Shown here piece after piece: positions 10,089 through 20,929 of a DNA stretch of 64,000 nucleotides. Below the pieces are notes generated by a model, which was not told the origin of the DNA, ran no database searches, and saw nothing but the letters and a program-made list of their open reading frames with translations. The stretch's first letter is position 1; the number at the start of each line of letters is the position of its first letter. The DNA is taken from NCBI GenBank assembly GCA_030268105.1, contig BSDZ01000128.1, forward strand, positions 124,001-188,000. The letters run 5' to 3'. The DNA is from Volvox africanus. Taxonomy: Eukaryota > Chlorophyta > Chlorophyceae > Chlamydomonadales > Volvocaceae. Both the position numbers and the translations under genes were made by a program.

Positions 10089-12982
10089 CTAATATGGCAG
10101 ACAACGGCCGAAAGAAAAGCCCGGTATTGCATAGTACATATCCTCGTACTGCTCGTCCATGGCATCCCACAGATCCGAGACGCTGCCATCGGTGTGAAGC
10201 CCCTGCAGCCGTATATCCGTGCAGGGCCGCGCATAAGCCTTAGGGTTTTATCATTTGTACAACGGTAGGAAATAAAAAGATTTGATCTGTCGTAACAAGT
10301 CAACCAGATAATCAGGGCCAGGGCCAGGGCCAGGGCCAGGGCCAGGGCCAGGGCCAGGGCCAGGGCCAGGGCCAGGGCGAGGGCCAGGGCCAGGGCCAGG
10401 GCCAGGGCCAGGGCCAGGGCCAGGGCCAGGGCCAGGGCCAGGGCCAGGGCCAGGGCCAGGGCTAGGGCCAGGGCCAGGGCCAGGGCCAGGGCTAGCTCGG
10501 ACGCCTAACCCGATAGGACACGAGTAGTAAGTTTGCTCCTCCCAAAGTGGAATACCAGGTCTCTTATCATCTTCCTTCCATCCATCCTTCCCGGTGCACC
10601 CTACTAAGCACCTGGATTGCTGAGACCCACGGGTCCATGGCTTAGCATGCCCTCCCTCCCTCCCGCGCCCTCTGAGCCCCGCCCCATGAGCCCCACTCCC
10701 TACTCACCGGCCAGCACTAACACGGTGGGGGCAATGTCAATGTGCTGCGTCGTGGTAACCACCTTGGAGCCGGCAGCCAGACCCGGGCCCTGAGGCCAGG
10801 GACGACGGGTGGAGGGGTGAAGTCCAGGGATTTCTGTCACAAAAGGATAAGGGTTCTTGAGTATTAGGCTAGGAGGGCAAAGGACAGGCGGACGGAGGTT
10901 GGGACTACGATTTTAGGCGGGGGAGGCAGGGTTAAAGATGCAACAGAAAGGTGCGTGCAAGGATTTATGGCAAGGACGACGGAGGGCCTGGTTCTGGTGG
11001 CAGTGGTTGCCTCATGTTAAAGGAAGGAGGGGGCGATGATACGAAATCTACAATCTATAATCTATATTATTATACACCTATCCCCACCCCACCCACGCCC
11101 CTCCCACCTAACGCCACGACCATCTCTCATCCACAGCTCGCATGCACCTCAGCGGCACTCGGTGGATCTCCTCTAAGAAGGTCACATTTGCGGCCGTGAG
11201 GGGGTCTCGCGCCCGCAGCCACGCTGGCTTCCCACTAACCCCCGGGTCATTCTGGGCGGTCGTGGCAGTGCCGCTCCACTCAGCTCCTCCCACAGTGTCA
11301 GGCCGCAAGTAAATAAGGCTTACGCGTTTGGATGGTGGCTGGCGTCGTCCCCGGTAGGGAATGTGGAACCAATCGGGGCGTAAGCTAAGTAGCCGCCAAG
11401 GCCATGCATAATCGTAGAAAGAAGAGCGATGGGAACCGTGATGATGTATACTATCGGTGTTGTTGGCGACAGCGAAGAGGTGCTGCGAGAGACGTTGGTA
11501 GATGCAAGCAAAAGTTAACGTATGAGTGCTTGCCCCCTCCCCCCGCATTCACCTGTGTATAGCGTGGTGTACCCAGCTTTCTGCAGCCAGGTGGGGAGCC
11601 ACTCGCGATCCAAATCCAGCGCACGGAATTTTGCAGAACCTCCTGTATGTGAGGAAGGGGTTGTGGGTTCGCGGGCCAGGGCCTCGGGGATGGCGAATTT
11701 AATTTGTGGAAAAATGGTTTCCGCGGCCAGACGGCGAACCCCTTGGGGTGGCAAAAGAATGAATGGAAGAACGGAAGGACAGAACGAACTCGCTTTGTGG
11801 ACGGCCCAGAAAGGGGAGGGGTCTGCGGTGAGAACAGGAAGGTTGACTAGGAAGGATGATAGTGCCTAGAGTTGAAGGGATGCAGAGCCGCGGAGCGCGG
11901 AGGGCTGGCGGGTTTCAGTTGCTGTTGGGTCAAATGACAGTCATCCGTCCACCTCCGGGAGAGGGGTTGTCATCAATGGCCATTGGGGCGGCCTTTCCTT
12001 GTCTCCTGTCTCGCTCATAAATGTAAATCTGTGCTTAGAAAAAGGTGGTAATGAGAAACTCTTAAATATGTCTGGTTCCGGAGCATGACCTACACCAAAA
12101 CCCGGGTCCATGTTCGCTCCGCCAATTTACCTGACTGACGGTAATGACAATGGGCCGCACGTCGCAATGTGGCTTCGAAGCCACCCGTCCACCCAGGAAT
12201 ACTTCTTCCATCGGGGGAGATCGGGTATTACCGTCTGAGGCTTACGATCGTATGCAGGCTAGTCGGGGACGGCAGGGTGGAACCTGTCATTTAAAACTTG
12301 GACGTACCGTGTGGTCCGAGCACGTCTGCGAAATTGGTATTGGGACTCAGCTGGCCGCGTTGGAGGCTGACCCGGGAAGGGCAGCAGATGGGAGTAGTGA
12401 CGAAATGGTTCGTAAAGGTGACACCTGGTTTGCAGCAACATCGGGACATAACCGATTAAGGAACCGATGCCTGCAGGAACTGACAGGAAGATTACCAACT
12501 TCCAACTACCAACCATTTTTACTTACCAGCTCAAAGAATCTTGAACAACATCTATGATTCAAGAAAATTTCTGAACATTCCTGGTCGCGTCGTCGTGCAC
12601 GAAAGTCGCACGTCGCCAAATGATTGATGGTCCGGTTACGATGCCCTTACCTCGGTCTCGCAAAAGCCGTTTCGTCGCCGGTACTGAGATTAATCTACAT
12701 CATCTACAAGGACAAGGATAGAGCTTGGACGCCGTGCTACAGATGCCGAATATGTGATGATACCCAGATACAGCAATACATTTAGAAATCGCTTCCTTTG
12801 AAATTTCTTTGGATTAAACGATTTATTTGACGGAAATTCTTACGTGGAAATTCTTTACTCGACGGAAGAAGTATTTCAAGATATGCTCATTTCATGCAAA
12901 GCATGACGTTGGTTGGCTTGGGGGCTGTTGCCGTTATTGAACAAAAGGGTAGAACAAAGGTGAGGGACGAGAGGGGACTCAT
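10089..12982 (-). pseudogene. Arylsulfatase-like gene, unit 1 (split, probably decayed)
   Basis: Sulfatases hydrolyse sulfate esters using a formylglycine made from Cys in C-x-P-S-R. Blocks in order are: ATG at 12982 with a signal peptide (MSPLSSLTFVLPFCSITATA); SSILVLVDD (about 12699-12736), the N-terminal metal-site strand; exon 12424-12308 with FTNHFVTTPICCPSRVSL (formylglycine Cys codon 12384-12386), donor GTACGT; exon 11642-11553 with LDREWLPTWLQKAGYTTLYTG; a KPAWLR...RAVDE block ending at donor 11108; exon 10833-10708 with GPGLAAGS and HIDIAPTVLVLAG, donor GTGAGT; last exon 10202-10089 ending FGRCLPY-stop, like the LHxDGxVxxLxDAMDxxYxxxY tail of fungal and algal arylsulfatases. The central part and the DNG metal block are not found. 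Unit 1 alone has TAA upstream of the CCPSR block where the others have TAT. Confidence 0.75.
10315..10494. repeat. GGGCCA hexamer tract, unit 1 (~30 copies)
   Basis: The tract is about 180 bp of GGGCCA with single GGGCGA and GGGCTA variants. It lies in the proposed last intron of the sulfatase gene, between the exon ending at 10708 and the last exon at 10202. Confidence 0.95.
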
Positions 12983-12994
12983 GTTTTCTTCATG

Positions 12995-14063
12995 CAGCAC
13001 AACATTGGTCTCCGCCACGCACACAGATGATCGTGTGAAATGTGGTTGTGTTTGTTTGTGTGTACGTGCATACATTCATTCCTGACGAATCCCAATCAAT
13101 ACATGCCGCCATCCCGAACATTGTGCATTCATACCCACCGTCACCAGGACTGTGTACTGCTTGCCAGTGCTACACTGCACAGGCTTGCATTAGTGCGGCC
13201 TCTGGATTCTGTCCCGCACCTGCTCATCACCAAACACTAATCGCTATCTGACACTACCGGCCACCCGCCCGCTGCCCCCTCTTACTCCTGTCATTACCAC
13301 GACTTGGAGCGGTTTGCATGCAAGGGAGTTTGTGGAGTACGACGACCCACCTGACCCCATGTTGATGCCAATGCGCAGCTCCCAGGCTGTTCGGTGCCAC
13401 AACGCCCCAATCAATTGGCGCATCAACTGGGCGACAACGGTGCCCAATAATGGCAACCTCGGGCCCGGGAACTTCACCCTCGCCTCCAACCCCGTCGGTG
13501 GGCCCCTCGTCTAGCGGTGAGTAAGAGCTACATATATACACAGGCCCATGGCCTTCTGGCGGCAGTAGATGCGGACTGTATCAGTTCGTGGACTGCCTCT
13601 GACTGCAGCGTGCCACAACGGTCGCCACTTTTTGCCAAACAGCGCGGCCACTCCCTGGGCTCCTGCAGCCGTCGCCGCCCCTTGTACCGCCCCATCAACA
13701 GCATTTATCCCCCTAGGTCGCGGCCGCTGTCGCCACCGCATGCGTGCTGTCGTCCCCGCGTGCGTAATGTATGCCCCCGAAGCCGCGCTCCATTCATAGC
13801 ATATGTTGGTAAAACCTTGTGCCCTATGGCTGGGCAGGGACAACACGGCCCTACTTGAATGCAAGGGTCGTTCTGGATATGGTTGAGATCTCTAAAGTGG
13901 GGCTGAAGTATAGGTGGAGGTAGGGGTGGAGATGTAGACGTGAGTAGCACATATGGATTGAAATGTTAGCTGCCGTAGCAGAGCTTGCCAGTTGGGCGGA
14001 GCACATTCTGCATCCATCTGCATGTATGCACAAGCATGTACGAATATGCCACTGCACTGGTGC
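12995..14063. other. Module A, unit 1
   Basis: The sequence shared by all units stops about 13 bp upstream of the sulfatase ATG (after ATGTTTTCTTCATG). It resumes at AGGCGGCATCCATATGCC. Module A occupies this interval. It would hold the promoter or 5' leader of the sulfatase copy. A plus-strand frame ending at 13514 (REFVEYDDPPDPM...GNFTLASNPVGGPLV) reads like real protein and is followed 3 bp later by a strong GTGAGTAAG donor, but no complete gene is evident. A 28-bp segment near 13838 is absent in unit 4. Confidence 0.8.
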
Positions 14064-15154
14064 AGGCGGCATCCATATGCCTACCCATTTGTTGCCTCGA
14101 CCGGGTGCCTCAGGAATTAATTCCTAGCAATCAGCATCACAATTGTACGGGCGAAAATAATCCAATGGAGCGATTGAGCCAGTTTGAATACTTGTCGTTC
14201 AGATACGCTATAGATTCGAAGCTAGCATGAACACAGGCAAGGGCGTGTGTGTGGGTTATGTACATCTGGTTGGTCACACATGTGCAGAGGCTAAGGTTTC
14301 AGCATGCCCGTACATGTGGCAGGGTGGATTCCCGATGCGGATGGAGCTTGCTCTGGTGTTGGTTTTGCAGACATATACAATGAATCACTTCTGCGCTGTA
14401 TGTTAGCACACCAGCTATGGACAGGCGGAAAGCAACTGCGTGGACTCATGCGTGTCGTTGAGCATTAGACTACGTGTGTATCAGGCCTTGGCGCATGCTC
14501 TTTCACGCTTCGATGCCTTTGATTTTCCTTCAAACAGACTTATTATCGAACACGTTTCACTGGAAGATAAGCGCGTGGAAGGGAGATGCCACGAGAGAAC
14601 TGTGCGTGTGGGGGCGTTGACGCGCGGCGGGCAGCAGCTGGGGCGCAATCAGTTGGGGCTCAGCCATATGGGCGCTTGCCAGGAGCCTCTTTGTCCGACA
14701 CCATGGATCCGGCGCGATCCATGCACCCAGGGCACTTGTGAAGCGTATGGAGCTTGCTGTGTCGTTGATTATGCAGTTTTATTCATTGTATATGCGCTGT
14801 ATGCACAACGAGCTATGGGTAGCCGGAGATGAACCGTTCAAATAAATGCATGTTGGGCATTAGACTACGTGTGTATGAGGCCGGATGGCCGTGTCTATTT
14901 ATACATTGATCAGGACGTATTCACATACGGCTGGTAGAGGATGCCACGGCATGGGAACAGTGACATCCACGACATTGTACGCCTGATGGCTGGTGCGTGC
15001 TCGTGCCTTCATGCATATCTAAGTTGTGGAGGGGCTGCGGGCTGAATGTGTGTGTATGTTTGTGTATGATACGTTCACGTTCACTGTTTGGAAACTAGTT
15101 TGATAAGCCTCACCCCGCCGTTCGTATGGCCTATGGGTATGTGTTTATACCCCT
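14064..15154. other. Spacer between module and membrane protein gene (unit 1; same in units 2-5)
   Basis: It contains GT-rich stretches (GTGTGTGTGGG, TGTGTGTGTATGTTTGTGTATG) and a 130-codon plus frame at 14440-14832 that begins with GTG, not ATG. The substitutions I saw in that frame between units (D/N, L/M, G/R) all alter the residue, so it is unlikely to be a conserved protein. The 3' UTR of the membrane protein gene should lie at the right end. Confidence 0.5.
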
Positions 15155-18100
15155 TCACGTGATATATTGATGACGAGCATGTGAACCATGCAGCTGTGTT
15201 GACTGCATTACCGAGCTACTAGAGCTGTGTAAACATCTTGCCGTATCCGTTAATTGTGTAGGCGTGTACTCAGACAGGAAGGGCACAGAAAACTGAAACA
15301 TAATGACATCTTGTCACACTGTAGGGGCTACGCAGCAAATATGGAATTATTGACGAGGGTCTGAGCTCAGGGTGTGTGTGGTTAAGAAACTTACATGAAA
15401 CACAAACAGAATTATGAAAGTACCAATCACGATATAGTACAAAACAAAGGTATCAGAGTCTGCCCAATTAAGGGTGGTATCGAAAGACACCGAATATGAA
15501 GTCAAAGCCCCATATACATGTTTCGTTCCAGGGACAGGCAAAGTGTCCAAGGAAGCTCCCAAGGATCCTGGATCGCGTGTTTCTGGGGTCGTAACCCTCC
15601 ATGTGGTGGGGTTTCTTTACCTCGCACCCATTACTCCTCCATTGCACAAACAGGGACAATCAAGACGTCCCGGCCAAAGCCACTCCGGCGGCTAAGGCCC
15701 CCCCTTTGTCCCAGCCAAAGCCGCTCCAGCGGCTAAGGCCCCCCTTTTGTCCCAGCCAAAGCCGCTCCGGCGGCTAAAGCCCGCTTCTTTTTGCCACTCG
15801 TTACACAAGCAAAGGACAATACGTCCCAGCCACAGCCGCCCTGGAGGCAGAGCCCCCGACCAGTCCACACCAGGGCATTAAATCTGCGTGGAAAGGGTTT
15901 GTTAGTCAGTAAGGACATGTCTAATTATTATCGTAAGAACTGAGCGACACAATAAAACAGGCAGGCCAAGTCCCACACTTACCTTCTGATGACTAACATT
16001 AAGCCCTGATAAGATGCATGCAATCCCCCCTTTGTTTCCCTTGCTCCACCCCTCGCTCATCATATGCCTTCGGCATGCGCATCTAGTTGTTGTTCTCAAG
16101 TCTGCTATATGCGACTTGCAAGTGTTCGAAGGCTTTGAAGGCCAACGCCCTGTGTTGCCCACCGAGCAGGTGACGGTGTGGGTTCACCTGCCACCTGAGC
16201 CTGTCGTACACAGCCTTCCGTCCCTGGGTTTTGAACTTCTCCGGAGCAAGCTGGAAGATGAGACGGTCGCCAAGTGCCTCATCTTCCAGTTTGCTAAGTG
16301 TGATCACCCACTCAACCACATCCGCATTTGTAAGCCCCTCAGTGGGTATGACGACATGGCTCACGTGGCCCAACCCGTTATCTGCACTTTGGGTATCTCT
16401 GCTTTCGGCCACGTCCCTCTCGTGGCACACCACATTCTCCGCACTTTGGGTATCTCCGCTTTCAGCCACGTCCCTCTCGTGGCACACCACATTCTCCGCA
16501 CTTTGGGTATCTCCGCTTTCAGCCACGTCCCTCTCGTGGCACACCACATTATCCGCACTTTGGGTATCTCGGCTTTCGGCCACGTCCCTCTCGTGGCACA
16601 CCAAATTATCCGCACTTTGGGTATCTCCGCTTTCGGCCACGTGCCTCTCGTGGCACACCACATTATCCGCACTTTCGGTATCTCCGCTTTCGGCCACGTC
16701 CCTCTCGTGGCACACCACGTTATCTGCACTTTGGGTATCTCCGCTTTCGGCCACGTCCCTCTCGTGGCACACCACGTTATCCGCACTTTGGGTATCTCCG
16801 CTTTCGGCCATGTGCCTCTCGTAGTTAACCTCACTCTCATAATTGCCGATATGGACCACTGGCACCTCGTGGTCGATTTTGCTCTTGATGCTCTGCGCAT
16901 CCTGGTGTTGGAACACAGACACCTCATAGTCAAACCCATCACTTTTGGTCCTATTTTTCCAGGGCTGAACTTCATGGTCAGGCTCACTGACGTCTGCCTT
17001 GTTGGGTATGTCCATAGGAACGACTGTCTGAGAACCCATAATCCAGCCAGATATTTGCTGCATGGACGGCAACCTAAGTTGCCAGCACAGCACCTTCGGC
17101 TGCAGATGCACCGCGGTCCAAGAGAGAAATATGGTCCTGCGGCAATGGGCGAAAAATTAATTTTCTGTGACTTAAAATGGTTCAGGCTTTGACCTTGACC
17201 GTGAGGCGGCGGCGGCATCCCAATCACAAACAGCTACAACGCAAGGAAAGCTGCCCATATAGTTAATTTTTAATTAAGCTTAGCAAAGACATCGGTGGAG
17301 TCAGCCACGAAAATTGGAAAAGGCTCGAGCGTACCTTGGGTAGAAGACCTCGAAGCATGTCCGCGCCAGGTAGAAGATTCCACTGAGCATGGCTTTTAGG
17401 ACGGGCCTAGCGACACAGCTCATGGTATCCGAATCCACGCAAACAAGCAAGCCTATCCAAAGACCAGGTGTGCTTGCAGCTTATGGCTGCGGTGTGCGTA
17501 TGTTGAAAGTCAAGATGGATAGAGATAGAGTGTGCAGAGCAGGTAGCAGTAAACAACGTTGCATTTAAAACGCTGTAGTGAGAAAATGCGCACTGAACGG
17601 CCTAAGTAGCAAAAGTTTGATGAAAGTACGGCGGAGAGTGTACCTCCATGATAATCTGCCCTGCCAGGGGCTTCTTTACATCTGTGAGAAACTTTGAGGT
17701 ATTTCGTTGCTTACGGAAAGCTTTCAATCAATCCACGGTCATGATGGCACAGGGAAGTTATGTGCATTCAGTACTAAGCTGGAATCACGGCCAGTAGCAT
17801 CTGAGGACGACGCGAAGTTGAACCTCTTTTTAATAACTGAAACATGGGAAATGACAGGGTCTATTACTGCATCTGAAAAGGGCAAACCACCTCCTGGCTT
17901 TCTGAGAACCACAATTCCGAAGCAAACTTGATACGAAGTCGCACATGTACATGGAAGTATATGAACTATAATCACATTACTGTAGACATAATACAGGACA
18001 CAGAATAGAATACACATATGTTTTGTAGGTTCCTTTGGAAGGCTTAGGGTTACTGCCCCGGGGAAGAACACTGCTTGCCAATACATACTGCCTTCCGCGC

Positions 18101-18606
18101 ATGCATGGCGCCGGCATGATGCTCGATGTAAATTACATTACTCCAACGCGATGAACACCCGGGATAGATCTCGCTCAGAACCTCGCTCTGGCAACCAGTC
18201 CTTCGCGATGCCCACCCGTTCGTTGGAGCTTTGCGCCCCACCCTAGCTGAGACCTGTTATAGCTTCGTCCAACACCTCCGTCTACTGCCTCCCCTTGGTC
18301 CGTAGCCCTTCTGCCCGGTCGCCTGACAACTGCCGCACCCATTCACACCATCCCCGCACATGCAGCCCGTCTGGCGAGCTAAAGAACGCATAATAGATTG
18401 GGGCATAACAAATTCACCACGCAACCAAATTTTGACACGAAACAATCCAACAAACACGACGTGTTTTTTGTCCCGAGACACTCTGATTATGACTCCAGGG
18501 GGACACGTTGTGCTTAGGGCACACTGCCACACTAATTCAATGGTCAATGGTTGCACTTCATCCAGATGATGTAGATAGGTTGCAACCATCCAGATAGATC
18601 CTACAT
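15155..18606 (-). CDS. Putative membrane protein gene with 19-residue repeats, unit 1
   Basis: I do not recognise the family. Candidate exons, 5' to 3', are: 18606-18257 (QPLTIELVWQCAL, VVFVGLFRVKIWLRG), acceptor TTTTCCCCCTAG; about 17920-17740 (LPFSDAVIDPVISHVSV); about 17720-17655 (FLTDVKKPLAGQIIMEV), donor GTACAC; about 17466-17335 (hydrophobic, WIGLLVCV and LKAMLSGIFYLARTCF), donor GTACGC; 17136-about 16188 (acceptor CGCCCATTGCCGCAG), containing eight ESGDTQSADNVVCHERDVA repeats; a short exon ending 15982 at GTAAGT; 15890 onward after acceptor CCACGCAG; an exon ending 15395 with a clear transmembrane segment (VLYYIVIGTFIILFVFH) and donor GTAAGT; and last exon 15292-15155 (FSVPFLSEYTPTQL...stop) after acceptor TATGTTTCAG. 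Joins from 17136 to 17335 and from 15395 to 15292 keep phase. The others are uncertain. Confidence 0.5.
15673..15781. repeat. 41-bp minisatellite, unit 1 (about 2.7 copies)
   Basis: GCCAAAGCCGCTCCGGCGGC followed by TAAGGCCCCCCTTTTGTCCCA, repeated with few changes. It lies in or next to a middle exon of the membrane protein gene. A 41-bp period would shift frame with each copy gained or lost. Confidence 0.85.
16377..16824 (-). repeat. 57-bp coding VNTR, unit 1 (8 copies)
   Basis: The minus-strand translation is a 19-residue repeat, ESGDTQSADNVVCHERDVA. Copy-to-copy changes are partly silent in this frame (Asn AAT/AAC, Ala GCC/GCT, Ser AGC/AGT) and otherwise limited to D/E, Q/E, D/H and G/R. 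Just upstream in the protein (plus 16825-16990) lie degenerate units of similar length (YEVSVFQHQDA, DHEVPVVHIGNYE), older copies of the same pattern. Confidence 0.9.
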
Positions 18607-19009
18607 CTAGGGGGAAAACACCATCATTGGAACTTGCGCTTGGAATGAGCCTGCTTTGAGAATTATTTCAGAAATTATTCGGCGGAAGTTGTGGCCTGTT
18701 GTTGTACAGCGGTGGTGGGTTCAGGGCCCGCAGGACAAGAGTTGTGTCGGTCTACTTGAAGACGGAACAAGGAGATGAACGTTTGGAAGTTGAGATAGCA
18801 GTTTGAAGATTGGGATGTACGAACACACTGTCATGGCACACTTCATGAACGGTTGGGAAATGTGGTGTTTGGTCTGTAAAAATGTCCAATGGGAACGCTG
18901 CCTCGACTAAACCCTAAGCTTAATGGTTACAACTGGCCATATGCCGCCTAGATGGCCGCGCGGGTTGACGAACGAACGTTTACGGTATGTCGGTAGGTTG
19001 CTTGATGTA

Positions 19010-19194
19010 GATATGTTGCAACCTTTTAAGCCATGCAAGCTGCAGCAACGGACTCTTAATGTGTCTGTCCTAGATGCCTGCTCGTAGATGTGGACTTTGG
19101 ATAGGTTGGCCCTCCCCGATTCCTTGATCAACCGCTGCACTCACGCATTTAGGAAGCAACAGCAAAACAATTACGCTTGGGATTTAACGACTCC
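19010..19194 (-). repeat. Inverted dispersed-repeat copy, unit 1
   Basis: Read on the minus strand, this matches 1255-1440 of the left flank (AATTGTTTTGCTGTTGCTTC, GCAGCGGTTGA, AAAGTCCACATCTAC, GTCCGTTGCTGCA). The small frame VHIYEQASRTDTLRVRCCSL corresponds to VHIYQQAPRIHTFKVRCCNL there. It lies near the right end of each unit, upstream of the membrane protein gene. Confidence 0.75.
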
Positions 19195-19328
19195 CTGAAG
19201 AAATTATGTACACTTCATTTGGCCCACTCCCCTCCATTGGTGCGCATATCCGTTAGGCTGATGGTTCTTTCCATCTATGCAACCTGGGAAATAGCAACAA
19301 AATATGCCGTGTGAGGATTAATGATATG

Positions 19329-19329
<1 letters not shown>

Positions 19330-19388
<59 letters not shown>
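19330..19388. repeat. (CA)n microsatellite, unit 2 (~59 bp)
   Basis: The longest of the five runs. Confidence 0.95.
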
Positions 19389-19390
<2 letters not shown>

Positions 19391-20104
19391 GGCAAGTGAA
19401 CGTGCACGCCGCATGCCTGCACTAATTGGGAGTGCTTATTTTGCATCCCCAAACTCATCCATTTGCGCGCGAGGAGTGATTCGGGATGTTGGCACACCAT
19501 GTCGCGCCGCGCCACGTTGTGCTGCCCCACGTCACGCGAGCAAACTTCTAAATTCACAGAATTTTACATTTAAGCAGCGCAGCATATATACATATTTATA
19601 GCCAATATTACTGATAGCTCACTTTATCCAGGCCGCGGAATTTAAGAATCGAATAAAGGAGGTTCTTCAGCTTTAAAGATTCTGTCCGCCAGGCGCTGAT
19701 CGCTTTGGCTGCCTCGTACAGTTAAATAAGAGTTCGAAATATGCCGATTTTACGTAGTCAGTTGCATTTATATATGCAAGAGAAGTTCACATTACCAATG
19801 ACCACAAACAAAGTAAAGAGCGAAGTAAAGCTTTCTATACTGAATGTCATAGGGACAAACCAGAGCTGGGACTGCTCCGGGACAAACGCAAATGGTCATT
19901 TTTGCGGGCACAGGGGCTTATCCAACACTGCACCCATTCTGGTCTTGTAACAAATATGTTCCCCTGGCTTGATAGTTAGAAGTGTACCTTAAAATTGGGT
20001 CTGGGAAAATTGGGTTTGGAGGTGCATGGTGTTGGACCCTTAGCCTTTTCGAGCTCTTTGAGCAGTCTTGCTTACCCAAGCATTCATTTGTGCCTTTGAT
20101 CTTG

Positions 20105-20250
20105 TCAAAAAAATGTAGTTAAGGTTTTTTAGATCAAAACAAGCTTATGAAGAAGAAATAGAACAAAATTCAAAATTATATAGAACATTAAGTAATAGAC
20201 CAGAAGAAAGAACTGACCAAGTTATACGAAATTAAAAATGAGCTTTTACT
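20105..20250 (+). other. AT-rich island, unit 2
   Basis: Here the frame stays open (TTA Leu where unit 1 has TAA), giving NSKLYRTLSNRPEERTDQV in one run. This is probably the ancestral state. Confidence 0.4.
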
Positions 20251-20929
20251 AAGCGTTCCCAATATTTTGCATTGACGCCCACATCTATGCTGCGGTGATG
20301 TTGCCTACCCGTCACGCCCTACCCTAGACGGACCACATGTAGCCATTCCCGCCTTCGTTCGAAGGCCTCCAATCAGCCCCAGATGCACAATAATCTTAAC
20401 TCCAACTATCCAAACTTCCGAAGCCTACAGCTCCAAATCCTAAGCCCGTACCGACCGTTGCATGCCTCGCATCCAGGGTCTGAGTACAACATGTACAACA
20501 TACAACTGATCGCTTAATAAATTATCAACTCCCCATATCTTCTGCCGGAAGCACAATGCAGAATTACCGAAAGTTCGAATACGTAGGCCGATATGCCGAT
20601 AGGCCGATAGCAGATGGACGCGGGAGAGAGAGTAGAGCCACGAGAGAGGAGAAGGAAACATGGCGGAACGTGTGGCGCTTACTACAACCCCCTGCTGCAA
20701 ACCTCTCTCGGCAAAGTTGGAACGTAAGCCCGATCCTTCGTAATAAGCAGCATTCTCATCCAGTTCGAATAGAATTTAGCAAGAACAGCAACACAGGAAG
20801 GGATAGAATCCCAATCTCAATCTTGACTTTGTGCCTTCCTCATTATTACGCGGTTTTCACTCTAACTGCGCAATCCGGCACGACCGCCACGGCCGCGCCG
20901 CGAAATAACGACCATTCGTTTTCCAGGTC

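Larger units (their letters stand above)
8429..19259. repeat. Array unit 1 (module A, 8 VNTR copies)
   Basis: This is the outermost and longest unit (10,831 bp). Private features are an extra ~13 bp near 9222, an extra ~20 bp of CTCCCTCCC near 10652, the expanded GGGCCA tract, an extra 28 bp in module A near 13838, and many private substitutions. Its left edge abuts unique sequence instead of the unit-end segment seen at the other junctions. Confidence 0.95.

Noticed and set aside
9715..10092. 125-codon plus-strand ORF next to the sulfatase stop
   Set aside because: It is antisense to the sulfatase 3' region, ends almost exactly at the sulfatase stop, and has no recognisable content.
12120..12260. 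IATCGPLSLPS on the minus strand as the sulfatase active-site motif
   Set aside because: A far better match, CCPSR within FTNHFVTTPICCPSRVSL, lies at 12372-12386 in a properly spliced context.
13314..13514. Complete gene on the plus strand in module A
   Set aside because: The protein-like frame and GTGAGTAAG donor are suggestive, but the frame closes with TAG before the donor and no upstream exon or start was found; kept only as a note on the module.
14440..14832. 130-codon plus-strand ORF conserved in five units
   Set aside because: It starts with GTG, has no family signature, and the differences noted between units all change the residue; persistence is explained by recent duplication.
16377..16824. 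Regular 57-bp repeats as a CRISPR array
   Set aside because: The repeats are directly contiguous with no unique spacers, are in-frame coding, and the context is eukaryotic.
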